Source: an uncultured Verrucomicrobiota bacterium (GTDB lineage Bacteria > Verrucomicrobiota > Verrucomicrobiia > Limisphaerales > UBA9464). From it: a stretch of 38,940 nt of DNA. The notes beneath the pieces were generated by a model. It was not told the origin of the DNA and searched no databases. It saw only the letters and a program-made list of their open reading frames with translations. Below, one piece after another: positions 30,238-38,940 of the stretch; positions within the stretch are counted from its first letter, which is position 1, and every line of letters starts with the position of its first letter. The stretch covers positions 1 to 38,940 of the forward strand of contig CAJAHH010000056.1 of assembly GCA_903939515.1 (NCBI GenBank), read 5' to 3'. The translations under genes were made by a program, and so were the position numbers.

Positions 30238-32043
30238 ATGAACCGAAGAACCACATGGGTGTTGGTGTTGCTGGCCGTCCTGCTCGGGGGATGGCTTGCC
30301 ATGACCGAACGCCGCGATGAGGTCCGGGTGGCTGGCGCCACCGGATCGGTGCGCTTTCGCCGATTAGACCCGCGTGAGGTGATCTCGGTCGAAATCCTCC
30401 GATCCAATGTGGCCATCCGCTTGGAGCGGACCAACTCGGGGTGGTTCCTGAGGTCTCCGATCCATTACCCGGTCCAATCGACGAGCGTGGAACGTTTGTT
30501 GGAGATGATCGGTAATCTCGCACCCCGTTCGCACCAGTCGAGCGCCGAGGTGACCGCGCAGCGCGGGGCCTTGGCGGCCTTTGGGCTCGAACGTCCCGAC
30601 GTGCTCACCATTCGCACCCGCGAGGGCATGAACATTCTTCGCCTCGGCGGTCGAACGCCGCTGGGGAGTCAGTTCTATTTCCAGCAGGTCGGCCAAGACG
30701 GGGTGTTCACGGCCGAGGCCGGCCTTTTGGAGGCCTTGCCAGCTTCGCCCGAAGACTGGCGCGACCGACGCCTCTTTGATGCCGATTCGCTGCCCTTCGA
30801 TCGTGTAGAAATTCTTGGGGAGACCGAGTTTGAGGCGGCCATCACGACCAATGGGACGTGGAGTCTGATTCGTCCGTTGGTGGCCCGGGCCAATGATGAT
30901 CAAATTCGCCGACTCCTGACCGATGCGGCGGATTCCCGGGTGAATGCCTTCGTGAGCGATACGCTCACCGTTTCGGCCGAAGAGTATGGATTAACCAAGC
31001 CCACCGCCCAAATGGTCTTGAAGCGAGGCACCAACGAGCTCTTGAGACTCCAGTTTGGCCGGGCCTCGACGAATGCACCGGGAGAAATCCTCGTACGCCG
31101 CTCCGACTTCGGGAACATCGTCCGGATTACTAATTCCATTTTGGAATCACTCAAACGGCCGCTGGCCACCTACCGGGATCGCCGGTTGATGCCGCAGATC
31201 GCCGGATTGGAGCGACTCGAGGTGCGGGCGGGCAGTGAACCCTTCACTTTAGAGAAGCAGGGCACCAACTGGTGGGTCATTTCTCCGCGCCGCTTTTTGG
31301 CCGATGGTCCTTGGGTTCGGGAGACCTTCCAGCGGTTCATGCGGCTGCGAATCGAGGATTTCTTGGACGATCTGGGGACCAACCCGGGCCGTTACGGCTT
31401 GGACCAGCCCGCCCGCGAGTACTCCTTCTACCTCGGTAAATCCAATGGCTCCCCGGCATTGCTGACCCGTCTCACTATGGGGACCCCCTTGGGTGAGGGG
31501 CGGCGGCTCTCGATGCGCCGGTCCGATGAACTTGGGATTTACGGCATTGCCGCAGGGGATTTGCAAATCCTGCCCGTGTCGGCTCCACAATTCCGAGACT
31601 GGAATCTCAATCCCAGCAACATTGTCCAAATTGAGATTCGTCAACAGGGGCGCACGCGGATGCTCCGGCGGAATTCCCTGGGCCGATGGGATGGCGTGAT
31701 CGCCGCGCAGGGGTTGCTGCCAGATCCCGCCATCGACGAAGGGCTCTACCGCATCGGCCAGGCCCCAATCGGTCGCTTTCCAGTTCCCAACGACGTTGCA
31801 TTGAAACAGTTCGCCTTCGACCAACTCGACCACGCGGTGACATTGACCCAGAAAGAAGGCGGCAATTTTCGTTCGCTGCATCTCCGGTTCGGCGGCCGCA
31901 ATGCCATCAACCAGTTTGTCTGGGCCGCCTTCGACTCCGATGAGCCCGCCATCTTGACGCAGTTTCCGCTGAGCCTCTATCAGGAGTACATCGGGCCTTG
32001 GTTCAGTGCCCCGCCGGCCACCTCTAACGAAACGAAGCCGTGA
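30238..32043 (+). CDS. DUF4340 domain protein of the Gld-like operon
   Basis: A 601-residue protein anchored by one N-terminal segment (TWVLVLLAVLLGGWLAM, residues 5-21). The rest is extracytoplasmic with repeated beta-rich units. Characteristic DUF4340 features are ISVEILRSNVAIRLERTNSGW near 49-69, LRLGGRTPLGSQFYF near 134, and the later YRDRRLMPQIAGLERLEV and TNWWVISP. The unit appears at least twice. Proteins of this family almost always follow GldG-like genes; their function is unknown. It starts 13 bases after the GldG-like gene and its stop overlaps the GTG of the next gene by four bases. Confidence 0.88.
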   Translation: MNRRTTWVLVLLAVLLGGWLAMTERRDEVRVAGATGSVRFRRLDPREVISVEILRSNVAIRLERTNSGWFLRSPIHYPVQSTSVERLLEMIGNLAPRSHQSSAEVTAQRGALAAFGLERPDVLTIRTREGMNILRLGGRTPLGSQFYFQQVGQDGVFTAEAGLLEALPASPEDWRDRRLFDADSLPFDRVEILGETEFEAAITTNGTWSLIRPLVARANDDQIRRLLTDAADSRVNAFVSDTLTVSAEEYGLTKPTAQMVLKRGTNELLRLQFGRASTNAPGEILVRRSDFGNIVRITNSILESLKRPLATYRDRRLMPQIAGLERLEVRAGSEPFTLEKQGTNWWVISPRRFLADGPWVRETFQRFMRLRIEDFLDDLGTNPGRYGLDQPAREYSFYLGKSNGSPALLTRLTMGTPLGEGRRLSMRRSDELGIYGIAAGDLQILPVSAPQFRDWNLNPSNIVQIEIRQQGRTRMLRRNSLGRWDGVIAAQGLLPDPAIDEGLYRIGQAPIGRFPVPNDVALKQFAFDQLDHAVTLTQKEGGNFRSLHLRFGGRNAINQFVWAAFDSDEPAILTQFPLSLYQEYIGPWFSAPPATSNETKP

Positions 32044-35000
32044 ACCCTGCTGCCGGCCCGGTTACTGAGAATCGTCCGACTCGACGGTCGATTTGGTCTC
32101 GTGGAGCCTGGCCACGACGCCTCTTTCGGATGGGGCGACGCAGCGCCTATTTGGTTTTGGCCGTGATCGTCGGATTGGGAGCCTACCTGAACCAAGTCGG
32201 CATTCCCGAGAGCCTCAAGAACCGCCTGCTCGAGACCCTTCGACAACGGGGAGTGGCGATGGAGTTTGAGCGCATCCGTTTCCGGGCAACCCGGGGCATC
32301 GTGGCCGAACAGGTGACCTTGGGCCGTTTGGGCGACCTCGGCGGGGAGCAGTTTTCGGCGCAGGAAGTTCAGTTAGCGTTGGATTGGGGCCAGGTTCTGG
32401 CCCTCAAGCCCGAGGTGAGGGGACTCAAGATCCGCGGAGGGTCGGTCTCCATCCCACTGGTCGAGAGCAACCGTGTGGCATCCCGTTTTAACCTCCATGG
32501 GGTCGAGGCGCGCATTCGGTTTGAAGGTGCCGAGGAATGGGTCGTCGAAGATTTGCGTGCGACCACGGAGGTGGGATCCTTTCGGGCTTCTGGAATCTTG
32601 AAACACCCGACGGCCTTGCGATCGGTTTCTGACCCAGCACCCGCCCAAGCCTCCCCAGCGTGGCGTTCTACGTTGCTTCGGATCCAACGCACTCTGGAAG
32701 AAATTCGCTTCCAGAAACCGGCTGAGGTTCGACTCCAATTTCAGACCGACTTGGCCTTACCCGAGGCCTCCTCGGCCGAGTTCACACTTTCGGCCGGACA
32801 GGTCACCTGGAATGAACGCTCGTTTCAGCGCCTGAAGTTGGAGGCTCAGATGAGTCCGCTCACCGAGGCTCCGGGGCAATTGGCCGTGCACGTTCAATGG
32901 GAGGTGGATGGGGTGTCGGCGCGCGAAGGATCTGTCCGGGGACTGCGGGGCCAACTGAAGTCTACCCAACCGATCGACGCCGTGCTTCCCGCCAAGGTCG
33001 ATTGGAACCTCAGTGCGGAGGGGGTCCAGACGCCTCAGTTCTTGTTGGGCAGGGCTCAGGTCGAAGGTAAATCCGAGCGCTTGGCTTCCAATGCCATCCC
33101 GGTTCGTCCCTGGGATCCCAGAAACGAAACTTTGGTTGCGAAGGGGCTCACCCCTCAGTTCCAGTCCTCCCTGAAAATCCACCTGAACGAATTCAAGACC
33201 CTTGCCCCCGAGGTCCGCCTGAATGAGGCAACGGTTCAGGTGATCCTGGGACACGATTTGTCGGGATGGCATGAGGCGCAGTTGGAAGTCCGGGCCCCGG
33301 GTTTTCAGAGCCCTGGGTTGGACTGCGGTCCTCTGGAACTCTCGTTGACGGGCCACCCTCAAGGCCCCGGTCCTGGGCCTGAGGATGCTTCATTTTGGCG
33401 TTGGGTCCGCCCGTTCGTGCTGGCCGGAAGCTTGGAGGCCCGCACCGTGAATCACCCGCTTCTGCGATTGGACCGTTTTAAGACCCAGTTGCGTTTCGCT
33501 TCGACCCGCGCCCAGTTGGAGGACACGCAAATTGACCTCTTGGGCGGCACCGTGGCGGGTAACATCGAGTGCGATTTGGATACGCGACGCTTGAGTGTGC
33601 AGGCCACTTCGTCGGCCCATCCCTCCGGAGTCATCCCCGTGCTAACGCCGGCCGGTCAGCGATGGTTGGGGCAATTTTTCTGGCCCACCAATCAAGCCCC
33701 TCGGATCGCCGCCCAACTGGGGTTGGTGTTGCCGCCCTGGACCAACAGCAATCCCGACTGGCGTGGCACCGTGTTACCCACCGTCACCATCGCCGGATCG
33801 GCCACGGGAGAATCCTTCAGTTTCCGAGGCATCACGGGGGATTCTGCCAAGGGGGCTTTCACCTACACCAACCGCGTATGGCGGATTCCGGGCATGACGG
33901 TGGTTCGGCCCGAGGGACGGGTTGTCTTCGACTACGAGGGCCACGAGGTGACTCAAGACTACCGCTTCCGACTGACTTCCGGGGTGGATCCCAAGATCGT
34001 GCAACCGCTCATCGCTGAGCCGGGAGCCCAGCGGGTGTTCAATGACTTAAAGTTCGGCCAACCGCCTCAAATTAAGGGGGAGATTCGTGGGCGCTGGTTC
34101 TCGCCAGAATTGACGACGGTGCAGGTGGAAATCGCGGCGACCAATGTCACTTATCGGGGTGAGCATTTGGATTCAGCGCGGGCAAAACTGGGCTATACAA
34201 ACCGGTTTTTGTCGGTCGGCGAGGCCCGCGGTCGAGATGGCGAACAGTGGGTTACCGTCGATGGGTTTGCCTTCGACGCGGCGGTCGGACTCATTTCCTT
34301 CACCAATGCTGTCAGTGTTTTTGATCCGTGGCGGCTCACTCGATTGATTGGCCCCATCACGCACCGGACGATGAGCCCTTACCATTTCATAGAACCCCCG
34401 CTGGTTCATGTGAATGGTGTGATCGGCATTCGCGGAGACATGTCGCGTAACGATATTCGTTTCGACGCCGAATCCGAGGGGTCCTTCGAGTGGTGGAAAT
34501 TTCGAACCAAGGGGGTTTCTGCCAGCGTTCTGTCTATTGGCAGCCAATTGTATGTGACTAATATCCAGGCCGGCTTTTATGGAGGGCGTCTTCGGGGAAA
34601 TCTCCAATTCGAACTCGGTAAGGATGAGAACAATCGCCTGCGCATGGACACCGAGTTGAGGGACGTCGAATTGGGTGCGTTGGTAGCCGGCGTGTCGGGG
34701 CGGACCAACCGTCTGGAAGGGCGCCTGTCGGGAACCTTCCGCGTCGACGAAGGTCTCACCTCAGAACCGGCCTCTTGGAAGGGCGGGGGACAGGCCACCT
34801 TACGCAATGGCTTCCTGTGGGGATTCCCGGTTTTCGGCGTGTTTTCCTCCATCCTCGACGGCATGTCCTCCGGATTGGGTCAGGCTCGATTCACGGAGGG
34901 AACGGCCACGTATTCGCTGGCTCAGGGGGCCGTCCACACTCGCGATCTCCAAATGAAGTCGCCCTCGATGTCGCTCGGCTATTCCGGATCGGTAGCCTTT

Positions 35001-35297
35001 GACTACAAAGTCGACATGCTGGTGCAAGGTTCGATGTTTCGCCGGGTTCCTTTGTTCGGTCCCGTGGCTTCCATTGCCTTGTCGCCGCTCGAGAAGCTCT
35101 TCGAGTACCGACTGACCGGAACCCTGGATGAGCCCGTGACCGGTCCGGCCCATGTGCCCACCTTGTTGCTCTTTCCCTTCAGACCCTTTGGAACTCTGAA
35201 GGATCTCTTGCCCGAGGAGCGTCGGGCGGTATCGGATCCGGCGGCCTCCCCGGTCTCCAAACAACCTAAAAATTCCCCCGCGGTTCCCAAACCGTAA
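32040..35297 (+). CDS. Large AsmA-like protein (AsmA-like C-terminal region)
   Basis: A 1085-residue protein with a basic N-terminus and one membrane segment (about 36-50, AYLVLAVIVGLGAYL), then over 1000 residues of beta-rich, repeating sequence. The C-terminal third (NDIRFDAESEGSFEWWKF, then LQMKSPSMSLGYSGSVAFDYKVD in part, FRRVPLFGPVASIALSPLEK and a final LTGTLDEPVTGP) fits the AsmA_2/TamB-like group, whose proteins form hydrophobic grooves that bridge the envelope and carry phospholipids. The start is GTG at 32040-32042, overlapping the previous stop; no ATG occurs earlier. Linkage to a Gld-like ABC system is the notable feature. The lipid-transport role is inferred from the family. Confidence 0.82.
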   Translation: MNPAAGPVTENRPTRRSIWSRGAWPRRLFRMGRRSAYLVLAVIVGLGAYLNQVGIPESLKNRLLETLRQRGVAMEFERIRFRATRGIVAEQVTLGRLGDLGGEQFSAQEVQLALDWGQVLALKPEVRGLKIRGGSVSIPLVESNRVASRFNLHGVEARIRFEGAEEWVVEDLRATTEVGSFRASGILKHPTALRSVSDPAPAQASPAWRSTLLRIQRTLEEIRFQKPAEVRLQFQTDLALPEASSAEFTLSAGQVTWNERSFQRLKLEAQMSPLTEAPGQLAVHVQWEVDGVSAREGSVRGLRGQLKSTQPIDAVLPAKVDWNLSAEGVQTPQFLLGRAQVEGKSERLASNAIPVRPWDPRNETLVAKGLTPQFQSSLKIHLNEFKTLAPEVRLNEATVQVILGHDLSGWHEAQLEVRAPGFQSPGLDCGPLELSLTGHPQGPGPGPEDASFWRWVRPFVLAGSLEARTVNHPLLRLDRFKTQLRFASTRAQLEDTQIDLLGGTVAGNIECDLDTRRLSVQATSSAHPSGVIPVLTPAGQRWLGQFFWPTNQAPRIAAQLGLVLPPWTNSNPDWRGTVLPTVTIAGSATGESFSFRGITGDSAKGAFTYTNRVWRIPGMTVVRPEGRVVFDYEGHEVTQDYRFRLTSGVDPKIVQPLIAEPGAQRVFNDLKFGQPPQIKGEIRGRWFSPELTTVQVEIAATNVTYRGEHLDSARAKLGYTNRFLSVGEARGRDGEQWVTVDGFAFDAAVGLISFTNAVSVFDPWRLTRLIGPITHRTMSPYHFIEPPLVHVNGVIGIRGDMSRNDIRFDAESEGSFEWWKFRTKGVSASVLSIGSQLYVTNIQAGFYGGRLRGNLQFELGKDENNRLRMDTELRDVELGALVAGVSGRTNRLEGRLSGTFRVDEGLTSEPASWKGGGQATLRNGFLWGFPVFGVFSSILDGMSSGLGQARFTEGTATYSLAQGAVHTRDLQMKSPSMSLGYSGSVAFDYKVDMLVQGSMFRRVPLFGPVASIALSPLEKLFEYRLTGTLDEPVTGPAHVPTLLLFPFRPFGTLKDLLPEERRAVSDPAASPVSKQPKNSPAVPKP

Positions 35298-35312
35298 TCG
35301 TGCCCTGTGCCC

Positions 35313-36038
35313 ATGAATCGATCAGAACTCATTTCGTTTCCTGACACCGAAACCCTCGTGCAACAAGTGGCTGGCCGCTGGTTGGATGCGGTCGATGCCG
35401 CCACCACGGCGAAAAAGCCCTTCCACGTGGCCTTGTCGGGCGGTCGGGTGGCCGGTCGATTTATGGCTGCAGCTCATTTGCTGGGGTCCGCTCGGGGCAC
35501 TTGTTGGGACACGGTGCACGTCCACTGGGGCGACGAGCGCTGCGTGCCTCCCGATCATGCCGACAGCAATTACAAGCTGGCTCAGACGGCCTTGCTAGAT
35601 CCGGCCGGAATCGCAATCGAACAACAGCATCGCCTGCGTGGTGAGTTGCCGCCGGACGAGGCGGCTCACTTGGCCGAAGTCGAGTTGCCCCGGGTGACCG
35701 GCACCGCTTCCGGCAGCGTGCCCGTTCTCGATTTGGTGTTTCTCGGCATGGGCGAAGATGGTCACGTGGCCTCGCTTTTTCCAGGAGCTCCGCAATCGGT
35801 GGTGACCTCCACACGATGGGTGATCCCGGTGATCGGACCGAAGCCACCACCGCAGCGATTGAGCCTGACCTTCCAGGTCCTGGCCGCGGCCAAGGAGGTG
35901 TGGGTGCTGGCCTCCGGCGTGGGCAAGGAAGAGGCCCTCCAGGAGTCGTTGCGCATCGGTGGCAGCACTCCGCTGGCGCATTTGCTTTCGCTAAGATCCC
36001 GAACGCGCATCATGACCGATCTGCCGCTGCCTGCGTGA
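35313..36038 (+). CDS. pgl: 6-phosphogluconolactonase
   Basis: A 241-residue enzyme of the SOL/DevB type of glucosamine-6-phosphate isomerase-like lactonases. Motifs are VALSGGRVAG (about 40-49; usually SGGS/T), VHWGDERCVPPDHADSNYKL (about 69-88), LVFLGMGEDGHVASLFPG (about 143-160) and LSLTFQVLAAAKEVWVLASG near the end. It hydrolyses 6-phosphogluconolactone in the pentose phosphate pathway. The ATG at 35313 was used; a GTG two codons earlier is possible. It begins 15 bases after the AsmA-like gene and may share its transcript, although zwf and gnd are not nearby. Confidence 0.93.
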   Translation: MNRSELISFPDTETLVQQVAGRWLDAVDAATTAKKPFHVALSGGRVAGRFMAAAHLLGSARGTCWDTVHVHWGDERCVPPDHADSNYKLAQTALLDPAGIAIEQQHRLRGELPPDEAAHLAEVELPRVTGTASGSVPVLDLVFLGMGEDGHVASLFPGAPQSVVTSTRWVIPVIGPKPPPQRLSLTFQVLAAAKEVWVLASGVGKEEALQESLRIGGSTPLAHLLSLRSRTRIMTDLPLPA

Positions 36039-36090
36039 AGCAGTCTTAGCGCCGCAACAATCGAGGTGATGTGAGTTCGTAGATGTTGCC

Positions 36091-38661
36091 ATGACCCCAC
36101 CCCATCCGGTCCGACAGTCTGGAATCCCACTCGGCGTGAGGCTGGCGGTGGGTGCGTCCGGTGCCTCGGCACTGGGCCTTCAGATGGTCTGGGCACGGAT
36201 GTTTGCACTCGGTCTTGGACAAGAGTTGCCTTCCACCCTGGGTGTGATCACCGCCTTCTTTGGCGGACTGGCGGTGGGTTCGCGTTGGGGCGGTCGTGCT
36301 CTGGATCGCCTGCCGTCTCCCGGGATTCGCTGTGCAGTGCTTGAGGCTCTGACGGCCTTCTGGGCGCTGGCGACGGTGCTGCTCGTGCCGTGGGTTGCGG
36401 AGTCCTCCTGGCACTGGCTTGGGCCTGCTCCCGGGGTTGGGCTTCACTGGGTCGTCAGCCTGCTGTTGCCGGGGGTGGTTTTGTTCCCGGCCACCGTGTG
36501 TCTAGGAGCCATGATGCCGGCGATGGAACGATTGATTTCGGGTTTCCGTGCCGATGGACTTCGGGTGGGGCCCTTGTATGCGGTGAACACCTTGGGTGCG
36601 GTCGTGGGGGTTCTGGGTTCGGTGCTCTGGGTGCAACCCCGTTGGGGGCTGACCGGATCGGTGATCGGCTTCGCCGGCCTTCAGTGCCTTTGTGCCGTGT
36701 TGTTCTGGTGGACGGGACGCGGTGTGCGGTCCGTGGAACCGGTTACTTCGACGGTGGAACCGGGTGGTGAACGTCTGAGCACCTCGCGCCTCCGGACCAC
36801 GTTGTGGCTGAGCGGCTTCTTGGGCATTGGCTTCGAGGTGTTGGCCACCCGGTTGTTGTCGCAAGTCCTCGAGAACACGGTCTTCACCTATGCAGTGATC
36901 CTCGCCGCCTATTTGCTGTTCACCGCCTTGGGTGGGGCCTTGCAAAATCGGTTCGCCTCGCAAGCCAACCGCGCGCTGGTGTGGTTGCTTCCGGGGGTGG
37001 CACTGAGTGTGGCGATCGCGGGATGGGTTTTGCGTCAGACGCCGCTGCTGGTTTCGATGCTGCGTGGCGGCACAGGACCTCAGGCCTTGCCGGCCATGGT
37101 CTCAGAATTCTGGGTGGCCAGCTCGGTGGTGGCTCTTCCAGCACTGGCCATGGGAATGCTCTTCGCCTCGCTGGCCACCGAAGCGGGCAGGCACCCGCGT
37201 TTCCTCGGACCCGCCCTTTCCTGGAATCTCCTGGGTTCGGCCCTGGCACCCGCGGTGATGGCGCTCGGTCTGATACCGGCCTTGGGGACCCGCTGGAGTT
37301 GGATCTTGCTGGGTCTGGGATACCTGACGCTCGTCCCGGGGTGGCGGCGACAGCGTTGGGTCTCGAAGGCGGGATTGGCTCTGGCTGCGGTGGCACTGAT
37401 GAGTCTGCCGAAAGACCTCCATTTGCAAACCCCTCCGCCTGGGGGTCGCATCGTTACCTTGCGCGAAGGGCCCTCGGACACGGTGACCACCGTGGTCCAA
37501 GCCGATGGGCACCGCATTCTCCGCATTAATCAGCGCTTCACCATGGGTGGCACCGCCTCTGCCTTGGCTGAGCGACGCCATGGTCATCTGCCGTTGCTCC
37601 TGCATCCGGAACCGCGCCGGGCGTTGTTCCTGGGAGTCGGCACAGGCATCTCGTTCTCCGCCCTCGATGCGCACCCAGGATTGGTGGCCGAGGGAATTGA
37701 ATTGGTGCCCGAAGTCGCCGAGGTGATGCCTGAATTCGCTTCGCACAATGCCCACAGTGATCGGCTTACCGTACGGGTTGCGGATGCCCGGCGATTCGTT
37801 CGAGCATCTACTCAACGCTACGATGTCGTGATCGCCGACTTGTTCCATCCGGCGCGGGATGGGGCGGCGGGCCTCTACACCCTCGAACACTTCCAGACGA
37901 TCCGGGATCGCTTGTCGGACGGCGGGCTCTTCTGCCAGTGGTTGCCGCTCTTTCAGCTCGATACTTACGGGCTGAGGATGATCACCGCCACGTTTCTTGA
38001 GGTGTTTCCCGACGCCTCGGCGCTGTTGCTGCGACTCAACGCCGACACGCCGGTGATCGGACTTATCGGGGGGCACGGACGTCATCTCTGGTCGCCGGAG
38101 GCCCTGGAGCGGCGTCTGAATCAGCCTCGCTTGCGAGAAGCCCTCAAGCCCATGGCCTTGGCCGAGGTCCTGCCGGTGATGGGCACCTGGTTCGCTGATG
38201 CCGAAACCCTCAAGACTTACTCCCAGAGCGTTGGAATCAACACCGACGATCACCCGATCCTGCTCTTTGACGCACCTCGGACGTTGGGTCCGGTTCCGCC
38301 GAAGGGACAGGCTCTGCTGTCGGAGCTTCTCGATCTCCAGCGTCCGTTTCCCGCGGACTTGTGTGCCGGGCGACCGGCCGACGAGTGCCGTCGGTTCCGT
38401 GCCTATCTCGAGGCACGTGACGCTCACCTCCGGGGCCTCATTGCTGAGTCTCAAGGACGCCCCGAGGAAGCAGAGCAGGGTTTCCTTCGGAGTGTTGTTT
38501 TGAGCGCTGATTTTACGCCCGGGTATGCCCAATTAATCACCCGTGCCTCGCTGCGCGCTCATTCCGATCCGCACGGAGCTCACCGCCTGTTAGATCTTCT
38601 GATTCAGGCCCGACCGGAGCGCACCGTCGCCCGCGATCTCAAAGCGCGTCTGGGACTCTGA
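36091..38661 (+). CDS. Fused MFS-like membrane protein / spermidine synthase domain
   Basis: An 856-residue fusion. Residues 1-435 hold about 11 hydrophobic segments with MFS-like loops (FFGGLAVGSRWGGRALDR near 49-66). A spermidine-synthase-type Rossmann domain follows (about 450-710): LFLGVGTGISFSALDAHPG is the S-adenosylmethionine-type loop, then IELVPEVAEVM, VADARRFV and VVIADLFHPARDGAAGLYT. The canonical catalytic DxxDP of polyamine synthases is absent here (ADLFHP), so polyamine synthesis is doubtful. The C-terminal 120 residues (AESQGRPEEAEQGFLRSVV...) are TPR-like helices. Such fusions are frequent in environmental bacteria; the function is not known. It lies 52 bases after pgl. Confidence 0.85.
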   Translation: MTPPHPVRQSGIPLGVRLAVGASGASALGLQMVWARMFALGLGQELPSTLGVITAFFGGLAVGSRWGGRALDRLPSPGIRCAVLEALTAFWALATVLLVPWVAESSWHWLGPAPGVGLHWVVSLLLPGVVLFPATVCLGAMMPAMERLISGFRADGLRVGPLYAVNTLGAVVGVLGSVLWVQPRWGLTGSVIGFAGLQCLCAVLFWWTGRGVRSVEPVTSTVEPGGERLSTSRLRTTLWLSGFLGIGFEVLATRLLSQVLENTVFTYAVILAAYLLFTALGGALQNRFASQANRALVWLLPGVALSVAIAGWVLRQTPLLVSMLRGGTGPQALPAMVSEFWVASSVVALPALAMGMLFASLATEAGRHPRFLGPALSWNLLGSALAPAVMALGLIPALGTRWSWILLGLGYLTLVPGWRRQRWVSKAGLALAAVALMSLPKDLHLQTPPPGGRIVTLREGPSDTVTTVVQADGHRILRINQRFTMGGTASALAERRHGHLPLLLHPEPRRALFLGVGTGISFSALDAHPGLVAEGIELVPEVAEVMPEFASHNAHSDRLTVRVADARRFVRASTQRYDVVIADLFHPARDGAAGLYTLEHFQTIRDRLSDGGLFCQWLPLFQLDTYGLRMITATFLEVFPDASALLLRLNADTPVIGLIGGHGRHLWSPEALERRLNQPRLREALKPMALAEVLPVMGTWFADAETLKTYSQSVGINTDDHPILLFDAPRTLGPVPPKGQALLSELLDLQRPFPADLCAGRPADECRRFRAYLEARDAHLRGLIAESQGRPEEAEQGFLRSVVLSADFTPGYAQLITRASLRAHSDPHGAHRLLDLLIQARPERTVARDLKARLGL

Positions 38662-38688
38662 CTTGAGAATTCATGGTTCGGCTGTCTC

Positions 38689-38939
38689 GGTGTAGCCCAG
38701 TGACTTCCGAGGTAGGGACCGATCTCCGAGAGGTCCGTCCCCGTGACACTGTCCGTCGAGCGAGCCTGCCATGGAAAGTGCCGTCCCTCTGTCTTATTCG
38801 TCGAAGCGGCCATTTGGGAGAAATCGCCCTACCTCGGAGATGCTCCGGCGAGGCTGAGTTTGCGGAAAGACCCTGGGGTGTAGCCCAGTGACTTCCGAGG
38901 TAGGGACCGATCTCCGAGCGGTCCGTCCCCGTGGCACTG
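38689..38939. repeat. 63-bp direct repeat pair at the right edge
   Basis: 38689-38751 and 38877-38939 are 63-bp direct repeats with two mismatches. Each begins GGTGTAGCCCAGTGAC and contains GAGGTAGGGACCGATCTCCG. Between them, 38816-38838 holds a related core in opposite orientation (GGGAGAAATCGCCCTACC, then TCGGA). The core is shared with the gap at 13262-13472. No gene was found from 38662 to the window end; the second copy may continue past the edge. Confidence 0.8.
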
Positions 38940-38940
38940 G

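Overview
The window looks like part of a Verrucomicrobiota chromosome, or a close relative in the PVC group. I infer this from the moderately high GC content, the sparse Shine-Dalgarno signals, a five-heme c-type cytochrome with a PA14 domain next to a sorbosone-dehydrogenase-like propeller, a cyclase-fold protein carrying CxxCH, the Gld-type ABC / DUF4340 / AsmA-like operon, and short dispersed intergenic palindromes. No rRNA, tRNA or CRISPR array was seen, so the taxonomic call is not marker-based.

Layout. 1-252 is the 3' end of a group II intron (end of its reverse transcriptase, domains V and VI), followed by nested palindromes and a HAD-IIA phosphatase. 1461-3197 is a phosphate uptake pair (PiT plus DUF47) with a PHO-box-like direct repeat upstream. 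recG follows. 6268-8597 is an accessory island of three back-to-back PIN-toxin modules, each with a different antitoxin type. Next come a decayed copy of a gene start, a secreted cyclase-fold protein with a heme-type motif, and a three-gene run: Tm-1-like (UPF0261) protein, histone-deacetylase-family amidohydrolase, flavin reductase. A repeat-rich gap separates these from a topoisomerase III on the opposite strand.

16487-19009 is a tight run VOC protein - folP - cdaA - cdaR, joining folate synthesis to c-di-AMP synthesis. A 4 x 26-bp tandem repeat separates it from a convergent pair coding for a periplasmic beta-propeller and the five-heme PA14 cytochrome, probably a secreted sugar-oxidation unit. 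yebC, an HtrA-type protease and a fourth PIN module follow.

26985-36038 is the most distinctive block: an ABC ATPase, ABC-2 permease, GldG-like protein, DUF4340 protein and a 1085-residue AsmA-like protein, closely packed or overlapping, with 6-phosphogluconolactonase as the last gene. I read the first five as one envelope machine in which a Gld-type ABC complex is genetically tied to an AsmA-like, possibly lipid-bridging, protein. The window ends with a fused membrane/spermidine-synthase-like protein and another pair of dispersed repeats.
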